From positions 5,078,382 through 5,142,381 of the forward strand of contig JALIRH010000035.1 in assembly GCA_023055505.1 (NCBI GenBank): 64,000 bases of DNA, in the 5' to 3' direction. This DNA is from Callipepla californica brunnescens (Eukaryota > Chordata > Aves > Galliformes > Odontophoridae). A program made the translations under genes and the position numbers. How positions within the stretch are numbered: the first letter of the stretch is position 1; every line of letters starts with the position of its first letter. This document shows positions 1-13,225 of the stretch, piece by piece. Below the pieces are notes generated by a model. That model was not told the origin of the DNA. It searched no databases and saw only the letters and a program-made list of their open reading frames with translations.

Positions 1-3000
1 TTTGAAATCCATTTTCTATCCTGAGCTCGCAGGAGAGGATCCACCTCTGCCCCAGTGTGCCATGACTGCACATGGGGTTTGATGCTGCCTCTAATCTATT
101 CTGTCTGCAGTTTGCCTCTTCTTTCCCCATCTACTTTCCTTCCATCCATTGCACCAGTGAGTTGTTTACAGCTCCTCAGAGCCTGTAAGCCTGTTTGTCT
201 CAACAAACTGAGCAAGGGAGGAACAGAGATTCTTTCCTCATTTATTTTTACTTTCTTTACGCATTTTCAAAATGGAGAAGTGTACATTTTCTGGTTTTTT
301 TTTTTTTTTGTTGCTGATGATATACAGATAGATATTTAGTAGGCCAGCACTGTAATGCAAATTGAGATCCTGCAATAATTTTGATTAGCTGCAAGTTTGG
401 AAGGCTGTATGTGAAGGAGAAAGTGAGGGAATATATGCTCTGAGGTCTCTGTAGAATACTGAAATAATGTCTGTGTGCTCCAATGCCACATAATGCAAGA
501 GCCTGCGACTCCAAGGGCGTGTATGAAGATGAAATTACCATCTCAGTAATATGCAATTTAGTTTATGTATCTTTTTATTGGATTTTTATTGTTTTGTTTG
601 GCTCAGAGTTAATGAAACTCACGTTTAAAAAAAAATTCTTTCAAACTTGCATTTGAATGCATATGTTCAATAGATGTGTTATGTATTATTGCAGCAGGCT
701 TTCTGTGAAAAGTCCTGGGAGAAGAGCAATTGGAGCCCAGCCCATAGGTGACTGCTTTCTTGACTCTTAGGTGCATATATGAAGAGGGAAGCCCACTGCT
801 CAAGCTGAGCGGTCTGCCTATCAAAACTGTAATCACATCATAAACTTCTCTAATGCTCCTGTCACATTTGAACAATAGAAATGTTTGTAGTGTTAACATA
901 TCCCACTTAAAGCAGATCCCCTGAGCTCTTCTCAGGTGCAAACCCAAACTCTAGCTTGTAATTAAGACCCATTATTTCCTGTTATTACTTGTTAGCTCAG
1001 ATTACACGAATCTCTCTTGAACGTGAGAACACAGCTGCTCTATGCTAAGAGTTGACTTTCAGTTATGGGTGGGGGGTTAAAAATGTTCTAGTAAGTGGGA
1101 GAAGAGCAGCAGTAGGCAGGCAGGGGATCCCCTTCCATGTATGGGAGCTGGAGACCTGCAGGAAACTGCTGCTGTACCTTGGTCAGAGTAATTACCTGGT
1201 GCTCATCTGCCAAGCACGTGGGGAATGGCACAGTGGCAGAAACTGCAACAGGTCCACAGAAGCTCTTTGCATTTCCCAGCCTGTCCACAGGTTGGAAAAG
1301 GGAAATCCTCAGTGACAGTGGTATGTTAAAGCAGCTCATATGCCTGGAGATGGGGCAGCATGCTGCTCAGATGAGAACCAATCCGTACCCCTACCTGATC
1401 AGCGAGGATGTCTGAATCTTAAAGGTTTCATCAACAAACACTTGGGAAAGGAGAAGCAGCTGTGCATCTTTGTCTGTGGATTCATTATTCTAGCTTGAGA
1501 GTGTAGGATTTGTGTCTTCATGCATCTTTCTGAAGAAAGACACTGCCTGGCACAAGTCTGAGAGAAAGGCTTTCTTGCCAGCTCTAAGAATGCGGTGCTT
1601 TCATTGTGATGTGAAATGTGCTTTTGTGTATTGTCCTGGTGCACAGATTGGTGCTGAAGCCAGAACTTGAATAAAAGTTCTGTGTTGACTTTTGAGGTAA
1701 AAGAACTGACTTTGAGTCGCAGAATTGGTGTCAAATGATATTTCTGGTGCCCCAGGAGTGTTTGTGGCATTGAGCTGTTACAGTCAAGTTATGTTATTGA
1801 AAGCATGAAATCTACTCCATGCATAGTAACTTAGATCAGGATTGTTTGCAGCCATGGCATTGTAAAATAATTGCACCTGGCTCTTCAAGTTGGATTCCTC
1901 AGTTTGTCCTCCAACAAACACAGAAGGAGCACAAGGTTCTGCCACTTGGAGGTTTTGTTGCCCAGCCTTTCAGGTTCATACAGCAAAGGTCATTCTGTAT
2001 GTTCAGGTTTTAAGATGTGTTTATTCTGGGGGGTGAGAGATGGGACAGGGACATTTTGCAGCTAGCTTTTCCTGTTTATATTCAAGGAGCAGTCTCCAGA
2101 CCCTCCCTGTGGCAAACATACATTCATTTCATAAAAATACTCATCTATAAATATTGATTATGATAACTTTGCACTAAATTGCAGCCTGTCTGTGCCAGGG
2201 CATGACTCACCTCCTCCTGCATGGCAGTTGTCACCCAGGAGTCTGGCACTCTTGTTTCTTTTTATAGTTTCCATTTGACACAGTGAATTTTTTTTCTTCC
2301 TTTGTCTTATGGGAGTCTTGAGATGTCCCAAAGCCACGTGTGGGATCAGTAAGGCTTAAAAGTGACAGCTGAGTGAATGAAGTCCCAAGTACTCTTGGTG
2401 TTATAGATGCTGAGCCTGGAAATCATGATGGTAATATCCTTTCCTGAATGTCCTTTCCCCTGACCACAGCTCTTCCAAGCTCTCCTGCTGTCATGTGCAC
2501 CTGAGTTTCTTGGATGTTGTTCTCCCTGTGAAAATAATGAGAATTTTGCTAGCCGAACTCCCTGAATGCTTTCTTAATTTTGTCTTATTTTCTTGCGGTG
2601 CTTCTTAGGTTTATTATAGTTTTATATGATCAGATGATACACATAAGAAAAGCAATTAACAAGAACCCGTGTTTAAGAATGGGTTGTGATGAGAGAAAAT
2701 GAGATGCCTTTCATCTCCCTTTTCTTTTAATTTGAGGAAAGGGAAGAGAAGCGTCATCTCCTTCATGTTCAAAACAGCCATTTTATTCCCGTTTAAGTCT
2801 TCTGTGTGTTAAAAAAGAATAATTAAAACAGCACCTTGCTGCAATGGTGTGGATGTGGAATCCAGCATTGGTGGGCAAGGCTCCATGCAGGCTCTGAGCC
2901 TGCTGTGTTGTGCTGGCCTGGCCTCGTTAGCTGCTTAGGAAGGCTCAGTCCTTAATTGCTCATCCCTGAAGCAGCACACGTTCTTCTCTGGGGAAGCATG

Positions 3001-6000
3001 GAGAACCTGGTGTGTTGCTGTTCATCCACGCTCTGGGGGACTTGTGCAGTCATCAGTTTGAGTTATTGTTCATCTTCTGTTACCTCGTTTTCTCACAATG
3101 AAGGTATTGGCAATATCATTTCATAGCAAGATGCTACGAAGCATTTGGATGTTGAGTGTGAAAAGTGGAGGTGCAACTGCATTTGAGTGATAGGTTAGGA
3201 CTAAATATTCAGACAGGGATACCTACACGGCACTGTTTTCAGACTTGATCCCAGTGGGTCCATTTCAGACAGGATTATTCTGAATGGAAGAGGATTAGGA
3301 TAGTGGACAGAACAGACAATGACAGCAGACAGGTACTGTCCTCTCTCTCTCCTTGCAACTGTCTTGGGGAATATTTTAATTGAGAGCTTTTATCCGAGAG
3401 GTGGGATAAATAAGGACAGAATCATTACCACTCGTCTACAGTGTATTCCTGTGTGTCAAATCAGAGTTGACTAATATAAGAAGCAGAACAGCCTGTTAGC
3501 TTTGTGCCTAGGGAAAGCAAGCCCTTGCTGAGACTGTATTTAGGTACAGGGTGCCTGAAGGGCTTTGTGACAGCTCCCTGGTACGTTCTGAGCAGAGCTT
3601 CCACCTCGGAGGTGAGAAGCCTGCTGGTAGCAGAAGTGAGTCCTTCTGCAGGGGGTTGCCTGGTGGATCCCAGTGGGGATTTCTCTATGTGCTCTTGGTG
3701 AGCTGCTCTGCCTGCCTGGGCTGCCCGTGGTGATGGTGGCTATATGTGTTTTTCAGCTCATATGACAAAATCATGACCAAGGTGTTCGGAGAGGATCAAA
3801 AGGGACTTGGAATGGTACTCAGGAATGAGAGGCACAGACAGATGGAGGAAACATTCCATGCTTTTCAACTGCTGTTCTGACTCTTTGTGTATGGATGCAC
3901 AGAGGCTCAAATCACTTTCATGGTGTTCTGTTTCCTTGTGTGGACGAGGCAGTCCTGGGCTGTGGGCTTCATGGACAGACAGGATTGCTCTCCCTTGTGA
4001 CTTTAAAGGTGGTAAAGCCCTTTAGAGCCATGTCAGGTGCCCAACTTTCTCTTTTCTCCGAGCCTGCCCTGCTGTCCCAATCCTCCTGAGCCTGCTTTGT
4101 GTTTTATCCAAGTCTGGATACCCAGTGTGGGGTAACTGCTGCGTTTGCTTTTCTCTTTTCTGCCTCCCTCTCTTGGCAGTTTATCTTGTGCTTTCTCTAG
4201 GCTCGGGAGAAATAGATTTTCAAGTGAAGCTGATTATCTATTTCTACCAAGCAGATTTCTGAAGATGTAAATATTAAGTACAGCTTGATTTCTCTTTTGT
4301 AGCATGGAGCTCTCTTTCTCCACATCTAAGATGTGTTGGAGGAGAATGCATCTCAGGTGCACACCCCCACCCTCCCCATGTTTTCCTTTCCCTGGAGGGT
4401 GGCAGGCAGAGGTATGGCAGTGCAATGCAGGCAGGTGGATTGTGCAGGGACTGCAGAGTGCTCTGTACAAGTGTGGACTTGTGCTGCATGGCAACCTGCT
4501 CAGGCTGCTGGATGGAGGAAGAAAAGCACTGTGGGAATGCTGCCATTCCTCATCCTTTAGTCTGCTTCACTGGGCTGGGTTTCTCTTCAGCTGGGAATGA
4601 GGTTTACAAGGTCTCACTAACCACGTGTTGCAGGAAGTGCCTATTTCTTCTGTCAAGTGTTGCACCAGAAAAAATTATGGGTGGTTTATTTTTTCTGCAC
4701 GGAATTCAGATAAATAATACCAAGGTTTCCAGCATGGGTGGGCTGTGGATGTGTCCAGGTCTTCCCTGCACCAGCACTGTGTGCCACAAACTTGTGCAGT
4801 GTGGGGTTGCAGATGCTCTGTTCCCAATATGCTCAGGAGGCTTTCCCCTGCATCTCAACTGCTCTCTTGCAGTTCTAATCCAAGATGTATGCAGGATTGG
4901 CCTTTTTCATTGAGATCCCAAAGTTTCCCCTTGTTTTTTTTCCCCACATATATGTAAACTCTTCAATTTGTTTAGAGAGAAATCAGTAATGATTAAGAGT
5001 AGATTAGTCAGTCATCAAAAGGATGAGGACTGTACCAAGGAATCCAGCCCAGCGGTAACTGTCATGGAGGTACTAATGCATAGCTATGCAAATGGCCTTT
5101 GAAGATGATTAATTGTGGAGGTGTGCAGTTGTGGCAATAGCCTTGTTTTAAATAGAGCCTTGAGCACAGTTCTTGTAGGAGAGAATGTGCAGGAATGCAA
5201 ACTCCCTTTGGATGGGGATTAGGAGGTGTCTGCTGCAGCCTGCTCAGCATCTCTGTTTTCTGCCTGGAGAAGGCATGGTGTGAACCAGCCCTTCAGAGGC
5301 TCACTGAACTTCACCCGTGCAGAAGGAGCTTCTGATGTGGTTGAGGGGTTGGATGTGTGTTTCGTCAGTCAGAAACTGCAGCCTGTTTTTCTCCTCCTCC
5401 TTCTGCTGTGATTCACCGAGTCCGTCCTGTATAAGAACTTGTTCATATAACATGAAGTTGAGCAGACGATGGATGTCTGTGTGTGGTTGCTCCAAGAAGG
5501 CAAATGTCCTGTGATACGCTTCAGCAGAGAGCAGTGGGTGACCTGTGTCATCAATTAGCAATGACACAGCTCTTGTCTTGGGCTAGCAGCAAGACTTCCC
5601 TTTAAATATTTAAGTTTCTTGCTTCCAGCTGGCCAGTAGGTCGTCGTGTTTCCTGATCTCACTTGCACATCGAGCAGTGCTGTAGCTAAAGCCTTGGTTT
5701 CAGTGTGTGCTGTGAGGATGGAGTTGCATCCCAACATCAAAATATTTTTTTTCTGTTAAGTTTAATATGCTTTTGGAGTCAAAAGCAGTCCTGCGTTATC
5801 TTGTCATGCATACAGTATTAATTGCAGTTAATTTTTAATTTAACATAGAATTATGCAAAGAGCCTAGTGAGGACAGAAGCTGTCTTGTGGCATCCTTGCT
5901 CTTGCCTAGATAAACTCAAGCAGTCGAGGAGGTTAAACTTAATATCCGCTCTATATATTTAAATGGAACACTGTTTAAATTTAGGAAGCAATCAAGGGAG

Positions 6001-7600
6001 GAATGAACGCACTGGCGGAGGTGACAAGTGCTATTCAGGTTGTGTAATCACATTCTTTGTGCTTGACAGAAGTTTCTGCTAAAGAATTGTCTGAAACGGG
6101 AGTTCTCCAAGCGGTTTCCCAGTTAAAGAAGGCTGTCTCATTATGCAAATCCAATTACCATCCTTGTAACTATCAACCTGGAGGTTGCTCAGTTGGCCCC
6201 AGGTGCAGTGGTGTCAGAAGCTCTCTGGACTGGAGGTGCAGTCCTGCCCTGCTCCCCATTACCCTGAAGGGTTAAGAGGGAGATGCGTCCATGCCTGTAG
6301 CAGCAAACTGGAGCTTGCTGTGACTGATATCTATTTCTGCTCTGTTCTCTTGATTTTAAACCAACAAAAGGCAGTGCATGAAGACACATGCATCCCAGAG
6401 CAAATTATTTCAGTTTCCAATCGTTATGGCAATATAAACCCCAAATCTGGACAAAATGACGTGGTCTTAATGACCTTTTTAAAATGTGACATATAGAATA
6501 TTTCAAATATCTATTTATTTAACTGCAGAATCCGGAGCCTGGTGTTCCCATTGCTGAGCGAGTCGCTGTTGGGAGCTCCATGGGGAGCACCACTCCGGCA
6601 TTGAGCACGGCCGTGTGCCTGAAATTACAGCTGATGCGTTGCAGACAGTATCTGTTGAGTTGTCAAGCTTCATCACTTCATAAAATGAGTCTGTTCTTGC
6701 TCTGTTACTGTTTCATCGCTGTCCTACACCCCAGCTGTAGGACACACCTCTTGGCAGCAGAGTTTCACCTTCCTCTCAATTGTAGTTCTTAATCCCGGCG
6801 CAAAGTGCACAAGGTCGTTCCTAAATGGGCATGTTATTTCCCAGTCCACTTACCCTTATCTCTAACTTGTCCCATCGGGGCAGGTCTGTTTGGGCGAAAC
6901 AAAGAAAAATTAGCACTGGGAGAAAGGGATTTAGCAACATTCATCAGGCTTTCTAGGCACAGAGCAGGTATAACCTGTTCGACTTTGCCTGCAGCTCGCG
7001 TCTTCCCTTCTCCTGCAACTGCTGAAATAATGGTTGGCATGACTCTGTCCTTACTCATTAGTTCTAATTAACAAGGTCATTGTTGCTCAGTTACAGAGCA
7101 TACAATGCAACACAAACAACAGTAATTCAGCCATTTGAAAAGAAAACCCACAATGTGCAGAACAGCCGATACAACCACTGCTGATGTGGGGCTGGGTAGC
7201 CTGTTCTGTTCAGTTTACTACCGAGTGTTTCTGTGTAGTAAATCCTCTATTTTTTCTTGCTCCCGTGTTGCACTGAGCCCAGGGAGCACACCGTAGTGCT
7301 TCGTGCACTTGAAATCTGCATTTAAAATTGATGCCCTACTGAGATAAAGGAGCGGTGCGTGGAATCGGGCACTTGTGGGCGATACTGAATTTCCATCCGC
7401 TGTGTTCTCTGTATGTGAGCAGTACCTAACGCTGAATGAATTGCACATTACAGCCGCCGTTTCTGAGCTACAGCCCTGGCAAAGAGTGCGGTGATCAGAG
7501 CAGAGAGAAGCTTCATGGTGGTGGGGCAGAGCTGGTGGGGGGCACAGGCAGGGCACAGGACCACCCGTCTGCCCCAGCCCTCCACCTCCTGTGTGTGCCA
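1..7600 (+). other. Non-coding: 5' intron or upstream of ARHGAP32, first part
   Basis: I see no exon supported by both splice sites and recognisable protein. The stretch is CpG-poor, of moderate GC, with a T15 run at 295-309. Octamer motifs ATGCAAAT lie at 355-362 and 6143-6150. An AT-rich block around 5740-5990, with runs such as TTAATTTTTAATTTAA, resembles conserved non-coding DNA. Around 7060-7150, repeated ACAA/ATTGTT motifs of SOX type occur. Open frames here, the longest at 4425-4913, have no recognisable protein. Confidence 0.6.
295..309. repeat. poly-T run (15)
   Basis: Fifteen consecutive T bases. A simple mononucleotide run with no flanking retrotransposon signal that I recognise. 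Confidence 0.95.
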
Positions 7601-7619
7601 TTGAGTGGGGTGGGCTCTG

Positions 7620-8440
7620 GAAGTTGGGTGATGGCACCGACTGTGTAAATTGGAAAGCATAATCTCAACGTTCGCTACTCCTAAAACCGCCCGAGTAAAA
7701 GGCAGAAGGAAATTAAACCTTCCGAGCCTCCTCTGGGAGAGGAACTGCTGTCCCGTTTTCAGGAGGAGGAGGCAGAACGCTGATGTGATGCAGCCGAGGT
7801 TACGGCACATCAGGGAGAAAACTCCTGCTTCCATGCCTCGTACTGGTCACCTGCGTCGCAGCTGCTGAGGACTCAATGTCAGGATAGAGGTGTCCAGTTG
7901 GATAAGAGCAGAGCATCGCATCTCAGGGTAAGCAATCCTCCAGCTGGGAAAGGGTTACAGCCTGCAGCAGGGAAGCGAGAAGCAGTGCAGGCGGCACACA
8001 TCGGTGTATGGGGCTGGGACGGGCAGCGGGACCTGGCTCCGAGCGCTTTGGGGTCGGCACGTTGAGTCTCTCCAGCCCTGTGGTCTCACGCACGGAGGAT
8101 TACAATGGTGCCGTATCTCCACGGAAGGTAAACCGCTTTACAGCCGGCAGCATCTAATGGCCACGCTGAGCGAGGTGCTGGAGGCGGGCACGTCGCTTGC
8201 ACTTGGTGAAACGCAGCTTGGTTTTAATTTCCAGCCTGTTTTTCATTGCGTATGGGCGCCTTGTAAGCGGCGGAGTGTTTGAGAAGGGAAAGGTTAATTC
8301 CATCCTGTGATCAGATTACACTGCGAGCGTGCAGAAGGCCGAGTGTAATCTGGCGTTGCTTTTCTTTGTGTGACTGAGGGCTTCGAGGCGTTTTCCGGCC
8401 GTGTGCGGTGCTGATATTCGCGTGAGCGGCACTTGGGTCT
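7620..8440. promoter_or_regulatory. CpG island, candidate alternative promoter of ARHGAP32
   Basis: By hand count there are roughly 50 CpG dinucleotides in about 820 bases, densest from about 7990 to 8440, where the count is near that expected from base composition. The neighbouring tens of kilobases are strongly CpG-depleted, so this patch has probably stayed unmethylated in the germ line, which usually marks a promoter. No TATA box is obvious. Two plausible splice donors lie inside: CAGG|gtaagc after 7927 and GGAAG|gtaaac after 8127. The second ends an ATG-initiated reading frame in the phase needed for exon A. The CpG enrichment is seen directly; promoter function is inference. It could instead be an intragenic or orphan island. 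Confidence 0.5.
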
Positions 8441-11400
8441 TTCTATCCAGAAATGAAATGTGTCCTATATGTGGTAAAGCACGTAGTCTGCACTTGGGCT
8501 GCCTGTAAGCAGCAGCAGGCAGAGGGATTCTGTACCCGGCACGTTTTCCTTTTTAATGCGTAACTGAGGCAGTGGATACGGTGTAGGAACAGAGGATGAG
8601 GAGGAGCCAGGTTATTGTGTACTTCACATTCTTGTGCCATGAGACAGTGCTGATTATCTTTCTGGCCTGGCACCATAGCTGGTAGGAAATAAGGCAATTG
8701 CTGCTGCAGGTAGTTGGGATCTTCTGCATTAGGGCTGAGAATGCATGTATACTTGGGGGGAGAGAGAAGGAGGAGCTGAGGAACCAGTGTGATTTAAAAC
8801 TTGCCTTGGGCATGCTGTTACCACCTACCTGGTGTGGAGATCAGGGGTGTTTCTACCCAACCGAAAGTTATTCTGAGCACAGCTGCCAAAGCTGAAGACA
8901 CAGGTCCTCATTTCACTGTATAATGAGGTATCAACAGTCCTGATAATTAATGTAAACTCCACCCACTTCAGCTTGCACTGCCAGGAGCTGGAGAGCGATT
9001 CCTACCAGCACTGCAAGAACCCTCAGTGCTTGTCTGTTTTCTCCTCTTGAAGTATTCTGCCGTAGAAGAGCTGCATATCTTCACCTCGTTTGAGCTACCC
9101 AGTAGCCAAGGTGCTGGGAAAAAAGCCAGCTGGGGAATTCCTCTAACTCAGAGGAAAATCTGTATTTAAAAGTGTGTACGGTGTGCTGATGCTGGAGCCT
9201 TGAGCTCCCCAGCTTCCTTTGTGTCAGAAGCAGCACAATATGCTGTATTCATGTCTGTCCACGTGCATCATATAGGGCTGTGTAAAGAGGAATGGCAGAG
9301 GGATCGTGTGTGTGGGATGGGGAGCACAGCTGGCACATGGGTTGCTGGGTAGAGGAAAGTAAAGCTTACAAACTGTTTGCTATATCCTGTGTGGGTTTTG
9401 TCCAAGCAGTTCTGGTGTTACGGGGAAGGTTAAATGTATTTTAGTTCTGTCAGGGATGTTCCCCTTTTTTCCCCTGTGCAGGTAGGCTAGAGCATGGCTT
9501 GGTGTCAGCCTAAGGAGAGTCCTCTTGTCCATGGTCCATCTGCATTCTAAAAGTGGAAATTGGCACTGCATTTAATAAGGTTAGAGATGTATTTTCAGCT
9601 CTGTGCTCTGTCACCTGCTCGGGGACGTGGCTCAGTCCACGCTCGGTGGCTGCAGGCAGTGTCTGTACCTGGCAGCAATCAGCAGAGCCCAGCATGCTCC
9701 CTGCATGCTTCCAGGGCTGGGAGCAGTGTCTGTGTGCTGCATCACCAGTGTTAGGGAAGCAGCATGGCTTCCCCTTGGGCTCCCAAGGGCTGCCTACAGC
9801 CTTTGCTTTCCCTTCCAGTAAGTTGCATGGCTGAGTGAAGCCCTGATGCACCCGAAAGGTGACAGTGCATTGCTGCTTGTTGGGTGGCATGTTTACAGTT
9901 CCTGCAGCTTTGTTGGAAAGCTCTGCGGAGGTTTGAAACCTCTGGTTCATCAAGCTTGGGGAAGGGCTTTTAACCTGACACTCCTCATAATGTTAAAGAC
10001 TAGAAAGCCCTGCTGCATTAGTGTGCCAAGAGTTTAATGTAGCTCTTTGTTTTTTAATTCAGACAGTTCAAGCTGAGGGCAATTTTAGCTGGTGATCACA
10101 AGCCTCCCATCGCTCTTGCTGAAATAAGAAGGTTGCTTTGTTGGACACTGAGCTGATACACAGGCAGGAGCGACCATTTGCTCTTCCATGGCAGATGAAT
10201 TTAATGTGGTGCATCATCCTGATGGGATTTAACCACCCTTGGAGGGGGCAGTTCAGTTTTTATGACTCTCCACTTGATCGGAGCCTATGGGTGCAGCTCG
10301 CTGTTGTAAACCAAATGTGACACACTAATGAACTCCAGCAATGTGTGTTTTTTCATTATGTATCATACAGCAATTTTCCTATTCACAGTGCTATTGAATA
10401 GTCAAGGGTTTCTCAACGTTTTTTTTCCCCAGGGCTTATAAATTAGTGCTCCAAACCTTGTTCAGCATTGGAATGCAGCAGATGAGATTTCAGCCCTAGA
10501 GGAGTGTTTCAACCATGCAAACGTGCTTTAATTTCTGGCCACATTTCTTCGGTTCTATTTTGGAAGGTTTTGTCCTTAGAAATGAAACAAAATGTTATGC
10601 AAACTTTTTTTTTTCCAAAATATCTGAGGCTTTTGAATGTTATTTTCTGTATGTTTCCTTTTGTTTCAATGCAATGTTGGTTGTTGCTGTGTTAGATAAA
10701 CGTTGCGTGTCTCTGCAGCTTGTTCACTGTCACTGTGCTGAATTCTGGTTCAGGAATGTAAACCTGCTGGACCATTGTTGGTCATTCCTTCTGGAAATTT
10801 CTTTACGTATATTTTCAGTGCCTATGCCTCCAGTAACAGTGTGTGTGTTTATATATTGATTTAAAATAAAGATATTGGTGAAAATGTTGAGCACCATGTC
10901 AGTGTGCACCACGCGATCAAGAATCAGAAGGTAAATAAAAAGAGCAGTAAATGACTTATTACTTTTTTTTCTTCCACACTTTCTGAGTAAATCTCATAGT
11001 TCAGGGTGGAGGGAAGAGAGGAGCCCTGGCTCAATCTTTGAGTGTTTTCCATTAGGGATACAGCAGTAAGGCTTGGGGTTTGGCACGAAACACACAGCAG
11101 CCCCTTGCTACTCTTGAAGTTGCCACACTTGTTCCTGCTCTGGCACTCTCCTTGGAAAGCACGAGCGCATCCTTAACCATCCCTGCCTTAATAGAGTGTC
11201 CTTAATGTGCTTTTGTGTAAGCAATGCCTCCTTCAAACCAGAAGTTGGTAGCAACAGCCCCAGTGTAGGAGCAATTGGAAGAATGTTGTGTTGTTAAATT
11301 GCTCTCATCTGCTGTGAGGAAAGCAGGATAGATGGAGAACCTTCCGAAACAGAAGCAAAATAGGGGATAGGGGAAAAACCCCACAAAAATGAGGAAGCTA

Positions 11401-13203
11401 AGGATTTCTTAATTCTGCAGTTTCATCTGATGCACAGTGTTGTCAGCTTCCCTACCACCAAGGGATCTGCACATGAAAATACTTAGGTTGTCTGACTGAA
11501 AAATCTCCCTATTAATCAGTGGTTGTGGAAAACAAGGCTGAGAGAAGATACCACTTCCAGGAGACTGTTTTTCTTACATCGTAATGTTTGTGGTTGCAGA
11601 GAGTCCCGGTAGATTCACCAAAGCTGTTTGACTTATTTCATCTACAAACTAATCTGTGTGATACTGCGATGGTTGCTCGTCGCCTTTCACCAGAAGTAAC
11701 ATAATGAGACTTAGGAGCCTCTGTAGGCTTCCCTATCTGATGCTTCCATCCCCATGGGAAGCTGTGGAAGTGTCACAGCTCTATTGCTGTTGTACGGGGA
11801 GTGCATGGGTAAAGCAAAGTGTTCTGAATGTAAGATGATGGTTTATTTGCTGGGAAAATGAAGTAGCCAGTGTGTTTTATGAAACAGGAGAGGTTTTGAG
11901 GCTGTGGTCAGGGAGTTCGTTATTTGAAGGAAGGGATAAAGATTTCTCTCATCAGCCTTGGTGCTGATATTCTGAAGAGGAAAGTGAGTTTCACAGGGAG
12001 ATAATTGTGCTACTGGAAGAGCTGCTGTGATGCTTCAGGGCACCACGAGTGGCAGAGAGAGCAGTTTCTTCCTTTTTGCAGGTGTTGTCCTAAAGTGCTT
12101 GGTGCTCGCTGTCTCTGCCTGCTTCAAACCAACAGGCGATTGGTCTGTAATTTTTAAGTGCCTGCAGTCTGATTTCTGAAAACAGAAAATATTATACTAG
12201 ACCCTGTATTAAAGCATAAAAAGTTATGCTCTATGTTGGGCCCATTCATGCTGACGTTTTCCAATCTCTATTGTTTTTTAAGTACGGAATTACCTCTTTG
12301 CTCGCTTACTATATGAATTCTGGGTACCTGTAGGTGTGAATTTTTACATTTAAAAGATGAATATGCTTTTATTCGTTGTCCTGTTCTCATGTCTGCTTGC
12401 TGCTGACAAACTGGAGGGATTTACTGCTATTTGAGTTGTTCTCCTAACAAGAGCTGTGGGGTTTGTAGGGTCTGAAGGACAGTTCAGGCTTTGCTTTGCT
12501 GCTCATGTGCATCAAAAGAGAACCTTAGACCCCACAAGAGCTAGTTCCTTGGATGTTTGGGTCGGAGTTGCTTGTATGACATAGAAAAGGTCAATCTGAA
12601 CTTTGTGGCCACAAGATTGTGTGATGGTAAAGATTTCCCTTCAAGGAAACGTTGAAGTCAGTTTATTGATTCTGATTTTCTTTATTTCCTTTTTGGCGAG
12701 GAAATGTCAGAGCAAAGATAATCATAAATCCTCTGAATTGTTTTCAGATGAGTCACCACGCTGTCAGTCGAACATTGGAACGTACACTTGACCGCATTTG
12801 CACAGAAACCAGCCAAGAAAACCACCAGGAAGAGTTAGGTCTGGAATTGTTTGAGCCTTCGTGGCTGTGCTCGGTATGAGGGTGAGCATGTGCAGCTGTG
12901 CCAGCTGGAAGCAGCTGCTCCCCAGGTCTGGCAGCTCCTGCACAGCCCTGTCATAGTACATAGTGGTGAGGATTGCTGAGCAGGTCGCTTGCAGGCAGCA
13001 ACGTGTTGGTGAAGTCTGGCTTGCAGGGGTGGAGGAAAGCCTTGCCACATCTACTTGGACAGGTCTGTCAAACTTGTAATGGAGTTTACGTGGGTTCAGA
13101 AAGCCCTGGTAGGTTAATCTAGCTCCAGATACACGGAACAAACCAAAAATAAAATGGAAAAAAAAATAGGCAAGAATTGGTGTAGGAACCTGGTGATTCT
13201 ATA

Positions 13204-13225
13204 GGTGGTTCTGTGGGTGGTTCTG
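13204..13225. repeat. Two-copy 12-bp tandem repeat
   Basis: GGTGGTTCTG occurs twice with a 12-base period (13204-13213 and 13216-13225). Too short to suggest a function. Confidence 0.8.

Noticed and set aside
4425..4913. 162-codon open frame, plus strand
   Set aside because: Cysteine-rich but without a regular pattern or signal peptide, and several overlapping frames are open there; chance.
7218..7637. 139-codon minus-strand frame beside the CpG island
   Set aside because: Low-complexity proline/glycine/histidine content arises from GC-rich DNA; no homologue recognised.
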